DNA of 64,000 bases from Pseudomonas sp. St316 (GCF_018325905.1 NZ_AP021901.1:4836001-4900000); one strand, 5' to 3'. Positions 36,886 through 50,838 are shown, counted from the first letter of the stretch. The notes: a model not told the origin generated them from the sequence alone. Numbers and translations are program-made.

Positions 36886-36914
36886 AAAAAAGGGCGACCG
36901 AAGTCGCCCTTTTT
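36886..36914 (-). terminator. Rho-independent terminator of rpsA
   Basis: On the minus strand a GGGCGAC / GTCGCCC stem with the stable TTCG loop is followed by six T's. It lies directly after the rpsA stop codon. The plus-strand reading also ends in T's, so it may act both ways. Confidence 0.93.
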
Positions 36915-36931
36915 CTATGGTCTGACAGAAC

Positions 36932-38623
36932 TCAGTTCTGTTTTTCCATTTGTGCACGCAGCAGGTCGCCCAGAGTGGTAGGACCAGCAGCAATGTCAGC
37001 GGCTGGCTTGTCGCGCAGGCTCTGGATTGCTTCTTTCTCTTCAGCATCGTCTTTCGACTTGATGGAGAGCTGGATTACGCGGCTCTTGCGGTCAACGCTG
37101 ATGATCTTGGCTTCTACTTCTTCGCCTTCCTTCAGGACGTTGCGCGCGTCTTCAACGCGGTCACGGCTGATTTCGGAGGCTTTCAGAGTTGCTTCGATAT
37201 CGTCGGCCAGGGTGATGATGGCGCCTTTGGCGTCAACTTCTTTCACGATGCCCTTAACGATTGCGCCTTTGTCGTTCTCTTGAACGTACTCGGAGAACGG
37301 ATCGCTTTCCAGTTGCTTGATACCCAGGGAGATGCGCTCGCGCTCTGGGTCAACCGACAGGATAACGGTGTCCAGCTCGTCGCCCTTCTTGAAACGGCGT
37401 ACGGCTTCTTCGCCCACTTCGTTCCAGGAGATGTCGGACAGGTGAACCAGACCGTCGATGCCGCCGTCCAGACCAATGAAGATACCGAAATCGGTGATCG
37501 ACTTGATGGTGCCGGAGATTTTATCGCCCTTGTTGAACTGGCCAGAGAAGTCTTCCCATGGGTTGGACTTGCACTGCTTGATGCCGAGGGAGATACGACG
37601 ACGCTCTTCGTCGATGTCCAGAACCATGACTTCCACTTCGTCGCCGACTTGTACGACTTTCGAAGGGTGGATGTTCTTGTTGGTCCAGTCCATTTCGGAA
37701 ACGTGTACCAGGCCTTCAACGCCTTCTTCCAGCTCAGCGAAGCAGCCGTAGTCGGTGAGGTTGGTAACACGAGCGGTGACGCGGGTGCTTTCTGGGTAAC
37801 GGGCTTTGATAGCGACCCATGGATCTTCACCCAGTTGCTTGAGGCCCAGGGAAACACGATTGCGCTCGCGATCGTACTTCAGAACCTTGACATCGATCTC
37901 GTCGCCAACGTTGACGATTTCCGAAGGATGCTTGATACGCTTCCAGGCCATGTCGGTGATGTGCAGCAGGCCATCGACGCCACCCAGATCGACGAATGCG
38001 CCGTAATCGGTGAGGTTCTTGACGATACCTTTGACCTGCTGGCCTTCCTGCAGCGATTCCAGCAGAGCTTCACGCTCGGCGGAGTTCTCGGCTTCCAGGA
38101 CACTGCGACGGGAAACGACAACGTTGTTGCGCTTCTGGTCCAGCTTGATGACCTTGAATTCCAGCTCTTTGCCTTCCAGGTGCGTGGTGTCGCGCACTGG
38201 ACGGACGTCAACCAGGGAACCTGGCAGGAACGCACGGATGCCGTTAACGTCGACAGTGAAGCCGCCTTTAACCTTACCGTTGATAACGCCCTTGACCACT
38301 TCCTCAGCTGCGAAGGCCGCTTCCAGAACGATCCAGCATTCAGCACGCTTGGCTTTTTCACGGGACAGCTTGGTTTCACCAAAGCCATCTTCAACCGAGT
38401 CCAGCGCAACGTGAACTTCGTCACCGACGTTGATGTTCAGTTCGCCAGCGTCGTTGTAGAACTGCTCAAGCGGGATCAGCGCTTCAGACTTCAGACCAGC
38501 GTGAACGGTTACCCAGCGAGCCTGGTAATCGATATCAACGATAACGCCGGTGATGATGGAGCCTGCCTGAAGGTTCAGGGTTTTCAAGCTTTCTTCAAAG
38601 AGTTCCGCAAAGCTTTCGCTCAT
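36932..38623 (-). CDS. rpsA: 30S ribosomal protein S1
   Basis: mRNA-binding ribosomal protein that helps initiation on structured or weak-SD messages. It has 563 residues with six S1 (OB-fold) repeats; the recurrent HPS..V..GDEV..V..D.ER.R.SLG.KQ pattern is easy to follow, e.g. [20 protein letters not shown]. The start [17 protein letters not shown] is the conserved beginning. Codon use is strongly biased, as expected for an abundant protein. It follows cmk by 119 bp with a terminator-like hairpin in between. Confidence 0.98.
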   Translation of the reverse strand: MSESFAELFEESLKTLNLQAGSIITGVIVDIDYQARWVTVHAGLKSEALIPLEQFYNDAGELNINVGDEVHVALDSVEDGFGETKLSREKAKRAECWIVLEAAFAAEEVVKGVINGKVKGGFTVDVNGIRAFLPGSLVDVRPVRDTTHLEGKELEFKVIKLDQKRNNVVVSRRSVLEAENSAEREALLESLQEGQQVKGIVKNLTDYGAFVDLGGVDGLLHITDMAWKRIKHPSEIVNVGDEIDVKVLKYDRERNRVSLGLKQLGEDPWVAIKARYPESTRVTARVTNLTDYGCFAELEEGVEGLVHVSEMDWTNKNIHPSKVVQVGDEVEVMVLDIDEERRRISLGIKQCKSNPWEDFSGQFNKGDKISGTIKSITDFGIFIGLDGGIDGLVHLSDISWNEVGEEAVRRFKKGDELDTVILSVDPERERISLGIKQLESDPFSEYVQENDKGAIVKGIVKEVDAKGAIITLADDIEATLKASEISRDRVEDARNVLKEGEEVEAKIISVDRKSRVIQLSIKSKDDAEEKEAIQSLRDKPAADIAAGPTTLGDLLRAQMEKQN

Positions 38624-38694
38624 TTTAATTCCTGTTGATTAGGGCGAAGTAAACGCCCATCTCCACACCCCAGACGATGTGGGTTAGTTTCATA

Positions 38695-38733
38695 TAAAAG
38701 AAACGCCGCAGGACTATGACTGGTCCCCTGCGG
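38695..38733 (-). terminator. Terminator/attenuator hairpin between cmk and rpsA
   Basis: On the minus strand CCGCAGG and CCTGCGG pair around a 14-base loop and are followed by CGTTTCTTTT. It would end most transcripts from cmk, leaving rpsA to its own promoter in the remaining leader up to 38623. Confidence 0.7.
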
Positions 38734-38742
38734 AGCTTCCTG

Positions 38743-39432
38743 TCACCCGGCGATATCGCGAAGCGCGATCTCGCTCATGATGCGTTGCAGCACCTGATCG
38801 ATGGACAACTCCGTGGAATCCAGCTGTATCGCGTCGGCCGCCGGCTTTAGCGGGGCTACTGCGCGCTGGGTATCACGCTCATCGCGTGCACGGATCTCAT
38901 CTAGCAGACTCGACAGACTAACATCCTCGCCTTTGCCCTTCAACTGCAAATATCGGCGACGCGCCCGTTCCTCGGCGCTGGCGGTGAGGAAAATCTTCAG
39001 CGGCGCATCGGGAAAAACCACCGTGCCCATGTCGCGACCGTCCGCCACCAGCCCCGGCGGCTCCTGGAATGCGCGCTGGCGTTGCAGCAAGGCTTCGCGC
39101 ACCGCCGGCAGCGCGGCGACCTGGGAGGCCCCGGCACCGACGCTTTCGGTACGAATGACGTCGCTGACTTCGTCACCTTCCAGAATGATGCGCTGGAGCT
39201 GACCGTCGGTCGCCGCAATGAATTGCACGTCCAGATGAGCAGCCAGCGCCTTGAGCAATTCTTCATTGGTCAGGTCGACGCCATGGTTGGCGGCAGCGAA
39301 CGCCAGCAGACGGTACAAGGCACCCGAGTCGAGCAGGTTCCAGCCCAGTTGCCTGGCCAGGATCCCGGCGACGGTGCCCTTGCCCGAACCGCTTGGGCCA
39401 TCGATGGTGATGACCGGTGCCTTGATGTTCAC
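38743..39432 (-). CDS. cmk: Cytidylate kinase
   Basis: Phosphorylates CMP and dCMP. 229 residues from GTG 39432 ([20 protein letters not shown]), P-loop GPSGSGKGT at 11-19, then [27 protein letters not shown] and [14 protein letters not shown] typical of Cmk. The GTG overlaps the tyrA-aroA stop by four bases. The longer frame to 39516 lies inside aroA. Confidence 0.96.
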   Translation of the reverse strand: MNIKAPVITIDGPSGSGKGTVAGILARQLGWNLLDSGALYRLLAFAAANHGVDLTNEELLKALAAHLDVQFIAATDGQLQRIILEGDEVSDVIRTESVGAGASQVAALPAVREALLQRQRAFQEPPGLVADGRDMGTVVFPDAPLKIFLTASAEERARRRYLQLKGKGEDVSLSSLLDEIRARDERDTQRAVAPLKPAADAIQLDSTELSIDQVLQRIMSEIALRDIAG

Positions 39433-41672
39433 GACTGTGCCTCTTGCGCTACTCGGATACCAACCTGTGCGCACAGCGCCAGGAAGTTCGGGAACGACGT
39501 CGCGACGTTGGCGCAATCATGGATGCGAATCGGCGCGCTGGCGCGCAAAGACGCAACACTGAAGGCCATGGCGATACGGTGGTCACCGTGACCATGGACT
39601 TCGCCGCCGCCGATCTGGCCGCCATCGATGATGATGCCGTCCGGCGTTGGCTGGCACTTGACGCCCAGGGCGAGCAAGCCATCAGCCATCACCTGGATGC
39701 GATCCGATTCCTTGACCCGCAGCTCTTCGGCGCCCGTCAATACGGTGCGCCCTTCTGCACAGGCGGCCGCCACGAACAGTACCGGGAACTCGTCGATGGC
39801 CAGCGGAACCAGCGCCTCCGGAATCTCGATACCCTTGAGTTTAGCTGCTCGTACGCGCAGGTCCGCCACAGGTTCGCCGCCGACTTCACGCTGGTTTTCC
39901 AAAGTGATGTCAGCCCCCATCAGGCGCAGGATGTCGATCACGCCGGTACGGGTCGGGTTTATGCCGACGTGCTCGAGCACCAGGTCGGAGCCTTCGGCGA
40001 TCGAGGCGGCCACCAGGAAGAATGCCGACGACGAGATGTCGCCCGGCACTTCGATGTGGGTCGCGGTCAGCTTGCTGCCAGAATCGACGGACGCCGTGGC
40101 GCCATCGACCGTGACCGGGTAGCCGAAGCCGCGCAGCATGCGCTCGGTATGGTCGCGGGTCGGGGCCGGCTCGGTGACGGTGGTCTTGCCTTCGGCGTAG
40201 AGACCGGCCAGCAGCAGGCAGGATTTCACCTGGGCACTGGCCATCGGCATGGTGTAGGTCAGGCCCTTGAGCTTGTTGCCACCGCGGATGACCATTGGCG
40301 GACGACCTTCGGCGGCCGTCTCGATGACCGCGCCCATTTCCCGCAACGGGTTGGCGACACGGTTCATCGGGCGCTTGGACAGCGACGCGTCACCGGTCAG
40401 GGTGCTGTCGAAGTCCTGCGCAGCCAGCAGGCCGGACAACAGGCGCATCGAGGTCCCGGAGTTACCCAGGTAGATTGGCCCCGGGGCAGGCTTGAGGCCG
40501 TGCAGGCCAACACCATGGATGGTCACGCGACCGTGGTGCGGACCTTCGATGACCACGCCCATGTCGCGAAACGCTTGCAGCGTCGCCAGGGCGTCTTCGC
40601 CCTCGAGGAAGCCTTCCACCTCGGTCACGCCTTCGGCCAGGGAGCCGAGCATGATCGAACGGTGGGAAATCGATTTATCGCCCGGTACACGAATACGCCC
40701 GCTCAGGGAGCCACCAGGTTGTGCCAGGAAAATCAGATCATTGGAATTCATAGCGTCCACATAGGCCCGACGGGCCAGGATTTTACTGAAATGCTCGCGG
40801 GCCACCCTGGCGCGCGTGAAAACGCCCAGCAATTGGTGCCCGTCCCCTGCATCGACCGCGTCGCGCAAGGCGTCGAGGTCGCTGCGAAATGTATCGAGTG
40901 TGCGCAAGACAGCTTCGCGGTTGGCGAGGAAGATGTCGTGCCACATGACCGGGTCGCTTCCAGCGATTCTCGTGAAATCGCGGAAACCGCCGGCAGCGTA
41001 ACGGAAGATCTCAAGATTTTCATTGCGTTTAGCCAACGAATCCACCAGGCCAAACGCCAACAGGTGTGGCAAGTGGCTGGTGGCAGCCAACACTTCATCG
41101 TGACGCTCGACCTGCATGTGCTCGACATCGGCGCCCAATTCGCGCCACAAACGGTCCACCACCGCCAGCGCGGCTGGATCCGTCTGGTCCAGCGGCGTGA
41201 GAATCACTTTGTGGCGACGAAACAGCTCGGCGTTGGAGGCTTCCACCCCGCTCTGCTCGGAACCGGCAATCGGATGACCGGGCACGAAACGCGCCGGCAT
41301 CCCGCCGAAGGCCTCGGTGGCCGCACGTACGACGTTACCCTTGGCGCTGCCGACGTCGGTCAGGATCGCTTGCCCCAGGTTCATGGCCGCCAAACGCGCC
41401 AGCAGTTTTTCCATGGCCAGGATCGGCACCGCCAACTGGATCACGTCCGCGCCCTGGCAAGCGATCGCCAGGTCCTCCTCGCAGCGATCGACCACGCCCA
41501 ACTCCACGGCCAGCTTGCGCGACTGCGGATCCAGGTCGACACCGACCACCTCGCGGCACAGGCCGCTTTCACGCAAGCCCTTGGCAAACGAACCGCCGAT
41601 CAACCCCAGGCCGACCACCACCAGGCGACCGATCATAGGGACAGCAGGTTGCAGTGAAGTGACATCAACCAC
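39429..41672 (-). CDS. tyrA-aroA: Bifunctional prephenate dehydrogenase / EPSP synthase (TyrA-AroA fusion)
   Basis: Two aromatic-pathway enzymes in one 747-residue chain. Residues about 13-300 are prephenate dehydrogenase ([44 protein letters not shown]). From about 318 the EPSP synthase domain follows: [49 protein letters not shown] and [13 protein letters not shown]. This fusion is usual in Pseudomonas. The first 12 residues depend on the GTG at 41672; ATG at 41636 is the alternative. It overlaps hisC by eight bases. Confidence 0.96.
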   Translation of the reverse strand: MVDVTSLQPAVPMIGRLVVVGLGLIGGSFAKGLRESGLCREVVGVDLDPQSRKLAVELGVVDRCEEDLAIACQGADVIQLAVPILAMEKLLARLAAMNLGQAILTDVGSAKGNVVRAATEAFGGMPARFVPGHPIAGSEQSGVEASNAELFRRHKVILTPLDQTDPAALAVVDRLWRELGADVEHMQVERHDEVLAATSHLPHLLAFGLVDSLAKRNENLEIFRYAAGGFRDFTRIAGSDPVMWHDIFLANREAVLRTLDTFRSDLDALRDAVDAGDGHQLLGVFTRARVAREHFSKILARRAYVDAMNSNDLIFLAQPGGSLSGRIRVPGDKSISHRSIMLGSLAEGVTEVEGFLEGEDALATLQAFRDMGVVIEGPHHGRVTIHGVGLHGLKPAPGPIYLGNSGTSMRLLSGLLAAQDFDSTLTGDASLSKRPMNRVANPLREMGAVIETAAEGRPPMVIRGGNKLKGLTYTMPMASAQVKSCLLLAGLYAEGKTTVTEPAPTRDHTERMLRGFGYPVTVDGATASVDSGSKLTATHIEVPGDISSSAFFLVAASIAEGSDLVLEHVGINPTRTGVIDILRLMGADITLENQREVGGEPVADLRVRAAKLKGIEIPEALVPLAIDEFPVLFVAAACAEGRTVLTGAEELRVKESDRIQVMADGLLALGVKCQPTPDGIIIDGGQIGGGEVHGHGDHRIAMAFSVASLRASAPIRIHDCANVATSFPNFLALCAQVGIRVAQEAQS

Positions 41673-42777
41673 GAGCCAGAACCTTGCCCAACGCCTCGAG
41701 GAAACGGCTGTTTTCCGCTGGCAGGCCGATGGTGATGCGCAGGTGGTTCGGCATGCCGTAATTGGCTACCGGACGCACGATCACACCTTCGCGCAACAGC
41801 CCCTGGTACACCGGCGCGGCGACACGCCCCAGATCGACGCAGATGAAGTTGCCCCTGGATGGAATCCAGCTCAAGCCCAGCTCGCGGAACCCCGCTTCCA
41901 ACTGCTGCATGCCGGCCGCGTTCAGGCGACGGCTTTCAGCCAGGTAGGCCTCATCCTGCAAGGCGGCACACGCGGCTGCCAGGGCGAAGCTGTTGACGTT
42001 GAACGGCTGGCGCACGCGGTTCAGCACATCGGCCACCACGGCGGTGGACAAACCGTAGCCAACCCGCAGCGAGGCCAGGCCGTAGGCTTTGGAGAACGTG
42101 CGCGAAACCAGCAGGTTCGGGTAGGCCGCGAGAAAATCCAGGCCATCGGGCAAATCGCTGCCTTCGGCGTATTCGATGTAGGCCTCGTCCAACACCACCA
42201 GCACGTGCGCGGGCACGTCTTGCAGGAAGTCGTCCAGGGCCTGGGCATCGAACCAGGTGCCGGTCGGGTTGTTCGGGTTGGCAATGAAGACCACCCGGGT
42301 GTTGGCGTCGATGGCAGCCAGCATCGCCGGCAGGTCATGCCCCCAGTCCTTGGCCGGAACCACATGGGCATCCGCGCCTACGGCCTGGGTCGCGATCGGG
42401 TAGACCGCAAACGCGTGCTCGCTGAACACGGCATTGAGACCGGGTGCCAGGTACGCGCGCGCCACCAACTCAAGAATGTCGTTGGAGCCGTTGCCCAGCG
42501 TCACTTGGTTCAGCTCGACACCACAGCGCTCGGCCAGCAGGCTTTTCAATGCAAACCCATTGCCATCGGGGTAACGGGTCAGCTCGGCCAGTTCGTCGCG
42601 GATCGCCGCCAGTGCCTTGGGGCTCGCGCCCAACGGGTTTTCGTTGCTCGCCAACTTGACGATGCTGGCCGGATCCAGGTCCAGCTCGCGGGCCAGTTCG
42701 TCCACGGGCTTGCCCGGAACGTAAGGCGAGAGTTGTTGCACGCCTGGCTGAGCCAGAGCGAGGAAGTTGCCACTCAT
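41665..42777 (-). CDS. hisC: Histidinol-phosphate / aromatic aminotransferase HisC
   Basis: PLP aminotransferase of 370 residues: KLASNENPLGASPKALAAI, NGSNDILELVARAYL, ANPNNPTGTWFD, DEAYIEYAEG and the PLP lysine in RTFSKAYGLASLRVGYG. Its place between pheA and tyrA-aroA is the Pseudomonas hisC2 position, so transamination of aromatic keto acids may be its main job; the two uses cannot be separated by sequence reading. The gap to pheA is 13 bp. Confidence 0.95.
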   Translation of the reverse strand: MSGNFLALAQPGVQQLSPYVPGKPVDELARELDLDPASIVKLASNENPLGASPKALAAIRDELAELTRYPDGNGFALKSLLAERCGVELNQVTLGNGSNDILELVARAYLAPGLNAVFSEHAFAVYPIATQAVGADAHVVPAKDWGHDLPAMLAAIDANTRVVFIANPNNPTGTWFDAQALDDFLQDVPAHVLVVLDEAYIEYAEGSDLPDGLDFLAAYPNLLVSRTFSKAYGLASLRVGYGLSTAVVADVLNRVRQPFNVNSFALAAACAALQDEAYLAESRRLNAAGMQQLEAGFRELGLSWIPSRGNFICVDLGRVAAPVYQGLLREGVIVRPVANYGMPNHLRITIGLPAENSRFLEALGKVLARG

Positions 42778-42790
42778 TTGCTATCCGCCC

Positions 42791-43885
42791 TTAAAGAACT
42801 GCCTTGGGGTAGGAACCCAGCACCTTGAGTGCCACTGCTTCCTGACTGATTTTCTCCAGCACACCTTTTACCAGCGGATCGCGGTGGTGGCCGACGAAAT
42901 CGATGAAGAACACGTAGGTCCATTTACCGCTGCGCGACGGACGGGTCTCGATCCGCGTCAGGTCGATACCGTTGTCGTGGAACGGCACCAGCAGTTCATG
43001 GAGCGCACCGGGCTTGTTGCTCATGGAGACGATGATCGACGTCTTGTCGTCGCCGGTCGGCGGTACTTCCTGGCTGCCGATCATCAAAAACCGCGTGGAG
43101 TTGTCCGGGCGATCCTCGATTTTCTCGGCCAGGCGCGTCAGCCCGTAGAGGCCGGCCGCCATGTCGCCAGCAATCGCCGCCGAGTTCCACTCACCCTTGA
43201 CCCGCTTGGCCGCTTCGGCGTTGCTCGATACCGCGACGCGCTCGACATTCGGGTAATGCGCATCCAGCCACTTGCGGCACTGGGCCAACGACTGGGCGTG
43301 GGAATAGATTCGGCTGATGCTGTCGGTCTTGGTGTTCTCGCCGACCAGCAGGTGGTGGTGGATGCGCAGCTCGACTTCGCCACAGATCACCATGTCATGC
43401 TCGAGGAAGCTGTCCAGCGTGTGGTTGACCGCACCCTCGGTGGAGTTCTCCACCGGTACCACGCCGAAATTCACCGCGCCGGCCGCTACTTCACGGAAGA
43501 CTTCGTCGATGGCCGCCATCGGTTTGCTGATCACGGCGTGACCGAAGTGCTTCATGGCGGCAGCCTGGGTGAAGGTGCCTTCCGGGCCCAGATAGGCGAC
43601 TTTCAGCGGCTGTTCGAGCGCCAGGCACGACGACATGATTTCGCGAAACAACCGCGCCATCTCTTCGTTGCCCAGCGGCCCCTTGTTGCGTTCCATGACG
43701 CGCTTGAGCACCTGGGCTTCACGCTCAGGACGATAGAACACCGGCACTTCGCCTTCGGCCAGGGAGGCCATCTTCACCCGGGCGACTTCCTGGGCGCAGC
43801 GCGCACGCTCACTGATCAGCTCCAGGACCTTTTCGTCCAGGGCATCGATGCGCAGGCGCAGCGCCTTGAGTTCTTGCTCAGACAT
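42791..43885 (-). CDS. pheA: Bifunctional chorismate mutase / prephenate dehydratase
   Basis: Phenylalanine branch enzyme of 364 residues. An N-terminal AroQ mutase domain (MSEQELKALRLRIDALDEKV; RAEREAQVL-like region) covers about 1-90. The dehydratase domain starts at VAYLGPEGTFTQAA and contains VPVENSTEGAVNHTLD and the catalytic DNSTRFLMIG. A C-terminal ACT domain (SNKPGALHELLVPFHDNGID, ESRP-like ETRPSRSGKWTYVFF) gives feedback control. The ATG at 43885 overlaps the serC stop by one base. Confidence 0.97.
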   Translation of the reverse strand: MSEQELKALRLRIDALDEKVLELISERARCAQEVARVKMASLAEGEVPVFYRPEREAQVLKRVMERNKGPLGNEEMARLFREIMSSCLALEQPLKVAYLGPEGTFTQAAAMKHFGHAVISKPMAAIDEVFREVAAGAVNFGVVPVENSTEGAVNHTLDSFLEHDMVICGEVELRIHHHLLVGENTKTDSISRIYSHAQSLAQCRKWLDAHYPNVERVAVSSNAEAAKRVKGEWNSAAIAGDMAAGLYGLTRLAEKIEDRPDNSTRFLMIGSQEVPPTGDDKTSIIVSMSNKPGALHELLVPFHDNGIDLTRIETRPSRSGKWTYVFFIDFVGHHRDPLVKGVLEKISQEAVALKVLGSYPKAVL

Positions 43886-44970
43886 CAGCCATGTTCCTTC
43901 TCGAACTCTGCCATGTAGGCGATCAGCGCATTGACGGCGTTGATGTCGACGGCGTTGTAGATGGAGGCACGCATGCCACCGACCGAACGGTGGCCCTTGA
44001 GGTTCAGCAGCCCACGCTCGTCGGCACCGGCCAGGAACGGCTTGTCCAGACGGTCGTCGGCCAGGCGGAACGGCACGTTCATCCACGAACGATCGGTCTT
44101 GTTGATCGGGTTGCTGTAGAGACCGCTGGCGTCGATGAAGTCATACAGCGTGCGCTGCTTTACCTCGTTGAGCTTGCCGATGGCTTCGACACCGCCCTGC
44201 TCCTTCAGCCATTCGAACACCAGGCCGGAGAGGTACCAGGCCAAGGTCGGCGGGGTGTTGTACATCGAGCCGTTGTCGGCCGCGACCTTGTAGTTGAGCA
44301 TCGTCGGGCACAGCGAACGGGCGCGACCCAGCAGGTCTTCACGGATGATGTTGACCAGGATGCCGCTAGGGCCGATGTTTTTCTGGGCGCCGGCGTAGAC
44401 CATGCCGAAACGGGAGATATCCACAGGGCGCGAGAGAATGTCCGAGGACATGTCGGCCACCAATGGCACGTCGCCGGTTTCCGGGATCCAGTTGAATTCC
44501 AGGCCGCCGATGGTTTCGTTCGGCGCGTAGTGAACGTAGGCCGCGTCCTTGGACAGGTTCCATTCGTTCTGGCCGGGAATCGCGAAATAGTCGTAGGGCT
44601 TGGCGGTGGCAGCCACGTTGACGTGACCGTAGCGCGAAGCTTCTTCAATGGCTTTCTGCGACCAGATACCGGTGTCGATGTAGTCGGCCTTGCCGCTTTC
44701 GGGCAGCAGGTTCAGCGGAATCTGGGCGAACTGCTGGCTGGCGCCGCCCTGCAGGAACAGCACCTTGTAGTTGGACGGGATGTTCAGCAGATCACGCAGG
44801 TCCTGCTCGGCCTTGGTGGCAATGGATACGAACTCATCGCTGCGATGACTCATTTCCATGACCGACAGGCCCTTGCCGTGCCAGTCGAGAAGTTCACCCT
44901 GGGCACGCTTCAGGACCGCCTCAGGAAGCGCCGCCGGGCCGGCACAGAAGTTATAGGCTCTCTTGCTCAC
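43885..44970 (-). CDS. serC: Phosphoserine aminotransferase
   Basis: Makes 3-phosphoserine, and in the pyridoxal path 4-phosphohydroxythreonine. 361 residues beginning MSKRAYNFCAGPAALPEAVL from GTG 44970; a TTG two codons earlier is less likely. Visible: MEMSHRSDEF, LQGGASQQFAQIPLNLL, DMSSDILSRPVD and the PLP lysine in YAGAQKNIGPSG. It is coupled to pheA, and follows gyrA after a terminator and a REP pair. Confidence 0.96.
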   Translation of the reverse strand: MSKRAYNFCAGPAALPEAVLKRAQGELLDWHGKGLSVMEMSHRSDEFVSIATKAEQDLRDLLNIPSNYKVLFLQGGASQQFAQIPLNLLPESGKADYIDTGIWSQKAIEEASRYGHVNVAATAKPYDYFAIPGQNEWNLSKDAAYVHYAPNETIGGLEFNWIPETGDVPLVADMSSDILSRPVDISRFGMVYAGAQKNIGPSGILVNIIREDLLGRARSLCPTMLNYKVAADNGSMYNTPPTLAWYLSGLVFEWLKEQGGVEAIGKLNEVKQRTLYDFIDASGLYSNPINKTDRSWMNVPFRLADDRLDKPFLAGADERGLLNLKGHRSVGGMRASIYNAVDINAVNALIAYMAEFEKEHG

Positions 44971-45027
44971 ATCCAATCTCGCTCTGATCTGGTGGTCACA
45001 TACATCTTTGATCTACACACGCCCCAT

Positions 45028-45089
45028 TGTGGGAGCGAGCTTGCTCGCGATGGCGGTATCCGTCATCGCAAGCAAGCTCGCTCCCACAG
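45028..45089. repeat. REP palindrome pair between gyrA and serC
   Basis: GTGGGAGCGAGCTTGCTCGC and, inverted, GCAAGCAAGCTCGCTCCCAC lie 19 bp apart. Same family as at 5938 and 54434. Confidence 0.9.
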
Positions 45090-45110
45090 GGTAATCGTGT
45101 TCCTAAACAA

Positions 45111-45140
45111 CAAGGGGGCGAATCTTCATCCGCCCCCTTG
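45111..45140 (-). terminator. Probable gyrA terminator
   Basis: A CAAGGGGGCG / CGCCCCCTTG stem with a nine-base loop is followed on the minus strand by TTGTTGTTT. It starts 10 bp after the gyrA stop. The T run is imperfect, so strength is uncertain. Confidence 0.72.
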
Positions 45141-45149
45141 CGTGCCCGC

Positions 45150-47816
<2,667 letters not shown>

Positions 47817-48262
47817 GAGAAGCCTGATTCCTTTTTCTGGTGAAACCTCGTCACATCCAGATGGGACGAACGAAGCTCGCCGCTGCAGAACAAGTGCCGT
47901 GCAGCGACTTACGACAAATCAACGAGTTATGCCATGGATCTGCGCAGTAAAGGCCACCTCGCGAGGCAGCCTTGGAAACCGCCGGATGTTATCACAAGAG
48001 CCGCCACGCACCTATCCCCCAGATGCGCATGGTGCGTAGTTAGTTGACCGGTGACAGGCTGATATGGGACCAGAGGGGCTCAGAAGCGCTACGGATGAAG
48101 AATTGAAGGACAAATGCAAGGTATTTGTTGACTATTGGGACTCTATCGCGAGCAGGCTCGCTCCCACAGGGATTTTTGGTATGCCTAAGATTTAGGGCAC
48201 AACACCGGTCCAATGTGGGAGCGAGCCTGCTCGCGATAGCGATATGCCTGACGACCACCGTC
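47817..48262. other. gyrA upstream region with REP pair
   Basis: These 446 bp should contain the gyrA promoter (nearest 200 bp) and the 3' region of mtnA. A REP pair lies at 48143-48240. I see no gene: the only frames are short and have no family resemblance. Confidence 0.65.
48143..48240. repeat. REP palindrome pair downstream of mtnA
   Basis: CTATCGCGAGCAGGCTCGCT and its complement AGCGAGCCTGCTCGCGATAG face each other about 55 bp apart. It begins some 20 bp past the mtnA stop and may protect or end that message. Confidence 0.9.
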
Positions 48263-49339
48263 TCAATGCAACCGCTTGCGACACATCAACTGCGCCAGCT
48301 TGGCAGTGTCCGGGCGCTCGATGATGCCCTTCTCCGTGACGATGACGTCGATCAAATCCGCCGGAGTGACATCGAACATCGGGTTGAAGGCGTCCACCTC
48401 CGCGCCGAGCCCCTTGCCACCGATTTCCAGCAGTTCGCGCCCATCGCGCTCCTCGATCGGGATGTCATCACCGCAGGCCAGGCTCATGTCGATGGTCGAG
48501 CTTGGCGCCACGACCATGAAGCGCACGCCATGGTGCATGGCACAGACCGCCAGTTGATAGGTACCGATCTTGTTCGCCACATCGCCATTGGCGGCGATGC
48601 AATCGGCACCGACGATCACCCAGGTCACACCTTTCGTCTTCATGATATGGGCAGCGGCGGCATCGGCGTTGAGGGTCACCGGGATGCCTTCACAGGCCAG
48701 CTCCCACGCCGTCAGGCGCGAGCCTTGCAGCGATGGACGGGTTTCGTCGGCATAGACGCGCTCCACCATGCCTTCGATATACGCGCCACGGATGACGCCC
48801 AGGGCCGTGCCGAAGCCGCCGGTCGCCAAGGCCCCGGTGTTGCCGTGGGTGAGGATGGCCTGGGCGTTGCCCTGATGCTTGCGGATCAGGTCGACACCGA
48901 GCTGGGCCATGGTCAGGTTGGCTTCGCGGTCACTTTCATGAATCGCGATGGCTTCGGCCTCAAGTACCGCCAGCGGCTCGGCGTGCTCTTTCAGGCGCCC
49001 CAACCGGTCGCGCATCCGATCCAGTGCCCAGAAGAGGTTCGCCGCCGTCGGCCGGGCCTCGGCCAGCAAGGCAAAATCAGACTCCAGCGCCGCTTGCCAG
49101 TCACCGCCCTCGGCCATCCTGGCCCGCGCGGCCAGCACGACACCATAAGCCGCGCTGATGCCGATGGCCGGCGCGCCGCGCACCGCCCTTGAGCCGATGG
49201 CCTCGGCCACATCGGCGGCTCGGGTGCAGGCGATCCAGTTTTCTTCGAACGGCAAGACACGCAGGTCTCGCAGGTACAGGACGCCATCGCGCCAATCGAT
49301 GGCCTTCACCTTCTCCGCAGCCAATAGTCGATCGCGCAT
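48263..49339 (-). CDS. mtnA: S-methyl-5-thioribose-1-phosphate isomerase
   Basis: Methionine salvage enzyme, 358 residues of the eIF2B-like family. [18 protein letters not shown] near residue 50, [20 protein letters not shown] with the conserved residues of the active-site Cys/Gly segment, [17 protein letters not shown], and [19 protein letters not shown] with the catalytic Asp. It is divergent from the MTA deaminase gene, 106 bp apart; the two act in the same salvage route. Confidence 0.95.
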   Translation of the reverse strand: MRDRLLAAEKVKAIDWRDGVLYLRDLRVLPFEENWIACTRAADVAEAIGSRAVRGAPAIGISAAYGVVLAARARMAEGGDWQAALESDFALLAEARPTAANLFWALDRMRDRLGRLKEHAEPLAVLEAEAIAIHESDREANLTMAQLGVDLIRKHQGNAQAILTHGNTGALATGGFGTALGVIRGAYIEGMVERVYADETRPSLQGSRLTAWELACEGIPVTLNADAAAAHIMKTKGVTWVIVGADCIAANGDVANKIGTYQLAVCAMHHGVRFMVVAPSSTIDMSLACGDDIPIEERDGRELLEIGGKGLGAEVDAFNPMFDVTPADLIDVIVTEKGIIERPDTAKLAQLMCRKRLH

Positions 49340-49445
49340 CCTTCACCCCGTACTCATGAACAAAAGCCGCCGATTATAGCGATCCCTCCGCGAAGACGCT
49401 CGGGTATACTTCGCCATCCTTTATACCCCATGGAACCGTTCCACG

Positions 49446-50777
49446 ATGCCCAAGCCTGCCGTTGCGCTCGACTTATTATTGCTGCCGACCTGGTTGGTGC
49501 CTGTCGAACCCGCCGGTGTAGTGCTCAAGGATCATGGCCTGGGCATTCGCGACGGCTGCATCGTATTCATCGGCCCACGGGCAGAAGCCCTCAAGTGTGA
49601 CGCCGCCCAGGTCCGCGAGCTGCCCGGCATGCTGCTCAGCCCCGGCCTGATCAACGCCCATGGCCACGCAGCCATGACCCTGTTCCGCGGCCTGGCCGAC
49701 GACCTGCCCTTGATGACCTGGCTCGAACAGCATATCTGGCCAGCGGAAGCCAAATGGGTCGATGAAGACTTCGTGCGCGATGGCACCGACCTGGCAATCG
49801 CCGAGCAGATCAAGGGCGGCATCACCTGCTTCTCCGACATGTATTTCTACCCCAAGATCGCCAGCGAGTGTGTCCACGACAGCGGCATTCGCGCGCAAAT
49901 CGCGATTCCGATCCTCGATTTTCCGATCCCCGGCGCCGCCAGCGCCGACGAAGCCATTCGTCAGGGCATCGAGTTGTTTGGCGACCTCAAGCACCACCCA
50001 CGGATCAAAGTCGCATTCGGTCCGCACGCGCCCTACACCGTGGGCGACGAAAACCTGGAGAAAATCCGTGTGATCGCCGAGGAATTGGACGCGGCCATTC
50101 ATATGCATGTTCACGAAACCGCCTTCGAAGTGCAGCAGGCTGTGGATAACACCGCTGAGCGGCCAATGGCTCGCCTGGGACGACTTGGCCTGCTGGGGCC
50201 ACGCTTTCAGGCCGTGCACATGACTCAAATCAGCGACGTAGACCAGGCCTTGCTGGTAGAAAGCAATTGCAGCGTGATTCATTGCCCGGAATCGAACCTG
50301 AAGCTGGCCAGCGGTTTCTGCCCGGTGGAGCGCCTTTGGCAGGCCGGCGTCAATGTCGCCCTCGGGACCGACGGCGCGGCGAGCAACAACGACCTGGATC
50401 TGCTCGGAGAAACCCGCACCGCCGCCCTGCTGGCCAAGGCCGTCGCCGGTTCGGCCACGGCCCTGGATGCCCATCGGGCGCTGCGCATGGCCACGCTCAA
50501 CGGCGCCCGGGCGCTGGGCATTGAAGCGACTGTCGGCTCGCTGGAAGTGGGCAAGGCCGCCGACCTGGTGGCCTTCGATCTGTCGGGCCTGGCCCAGCAG
50601 CCGATCTACGACCCGGTGTCGCAGCTGATCTATGCCACCGGTCGCGATTGCGTAAAACACCTGTGGGTGGGCGGCAAGCCGTTACTGGAGGATGGCCGGC
50701 TGACCCGCATGGACGAATCAACACTGATCGCCACGGCCCAGGCCTGGGGTCGCCGCATCAGCGGCCACAACGAATGA
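49446..50777 (+). CDS. mtaD: 5-methylthioadenosine/S-adenosylhomocysteine deaminase (TRZ/ATZ hydrolase)
   Basis: Metal-dependent amidohydrolase of 443 residues. Metal site NAHGHAAM (HxH) near residue 68, then [36 protein letters not shown] and [12 protein letters not shown] with the metal Asp. The P. aeruginosa orthologue (PA3170) deaminates methylthioadenosine to methylthioinosine in a salvage route for the by-product of spermidine and acyl-homoserine lactone synthesis. Its divergent partner mtnA supports this use. Confidence 0.9.
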   Translation: MPKPAVALDLLLLPTWLVPVEPAGVVLKDHGLGIRDGCIVFIGPRAEALKCDAAQVRELPGMLLSPGLINAHGHAAMTLFRGLADDLPLMTWLEQHIWPAEAKWVDEDFVRDGTDLAIAEQIKGGITCFSDMYFYPKIASECVHDSGIRAQIAIPILDFPIPGAASADEAIRQGIELFGDLKHHPRIKVAFGPHAPYTVGDENLEKIRVIAEELDAAIHMHVHETAFEVQQAVDNTAERPMARLGRLGLLGPRFQAVHMTQISDVDQALLVESNCSVIHCPESNLKLASGFCPVERLWQAGVNVALGTDGAASNNDLDLLGETRTAALLAKAVAGSATALDAHRALRMATLNGARALGIEATVGSLEVGKAADLVAFDLSGLAQQPIYDPVSQLIYATGRDCVKHLWVGGKPLLEDGRLTRMDESTLIATAQAWGRRISGHNE

Positions 50778-50838
50778 CCACGCCCCTTGAGCCACGGCTC
50801 GGGGCACCTGATTTTTCAAGCTTTTCGAGGATCTGCAC

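Noticed and set aside
36950..38638. Long 562-codon frame opposite rpsA
   Set aside because: Mirror frame caused by the codon bias of rpsA on the other strand; S1 repeats are unmistakable on the minus strand.
39444..41657. Long 737-codon frame opposite tyrA-aroA
   Set aside because: Antisense shadow; the minus strand gives both enzyme domains with all motifs.
49476..50660. 394-codon frame opposite the MTA deaminase gene
   Set aside because: Antisense shadow of an amidohydrolase with all metal ligands.
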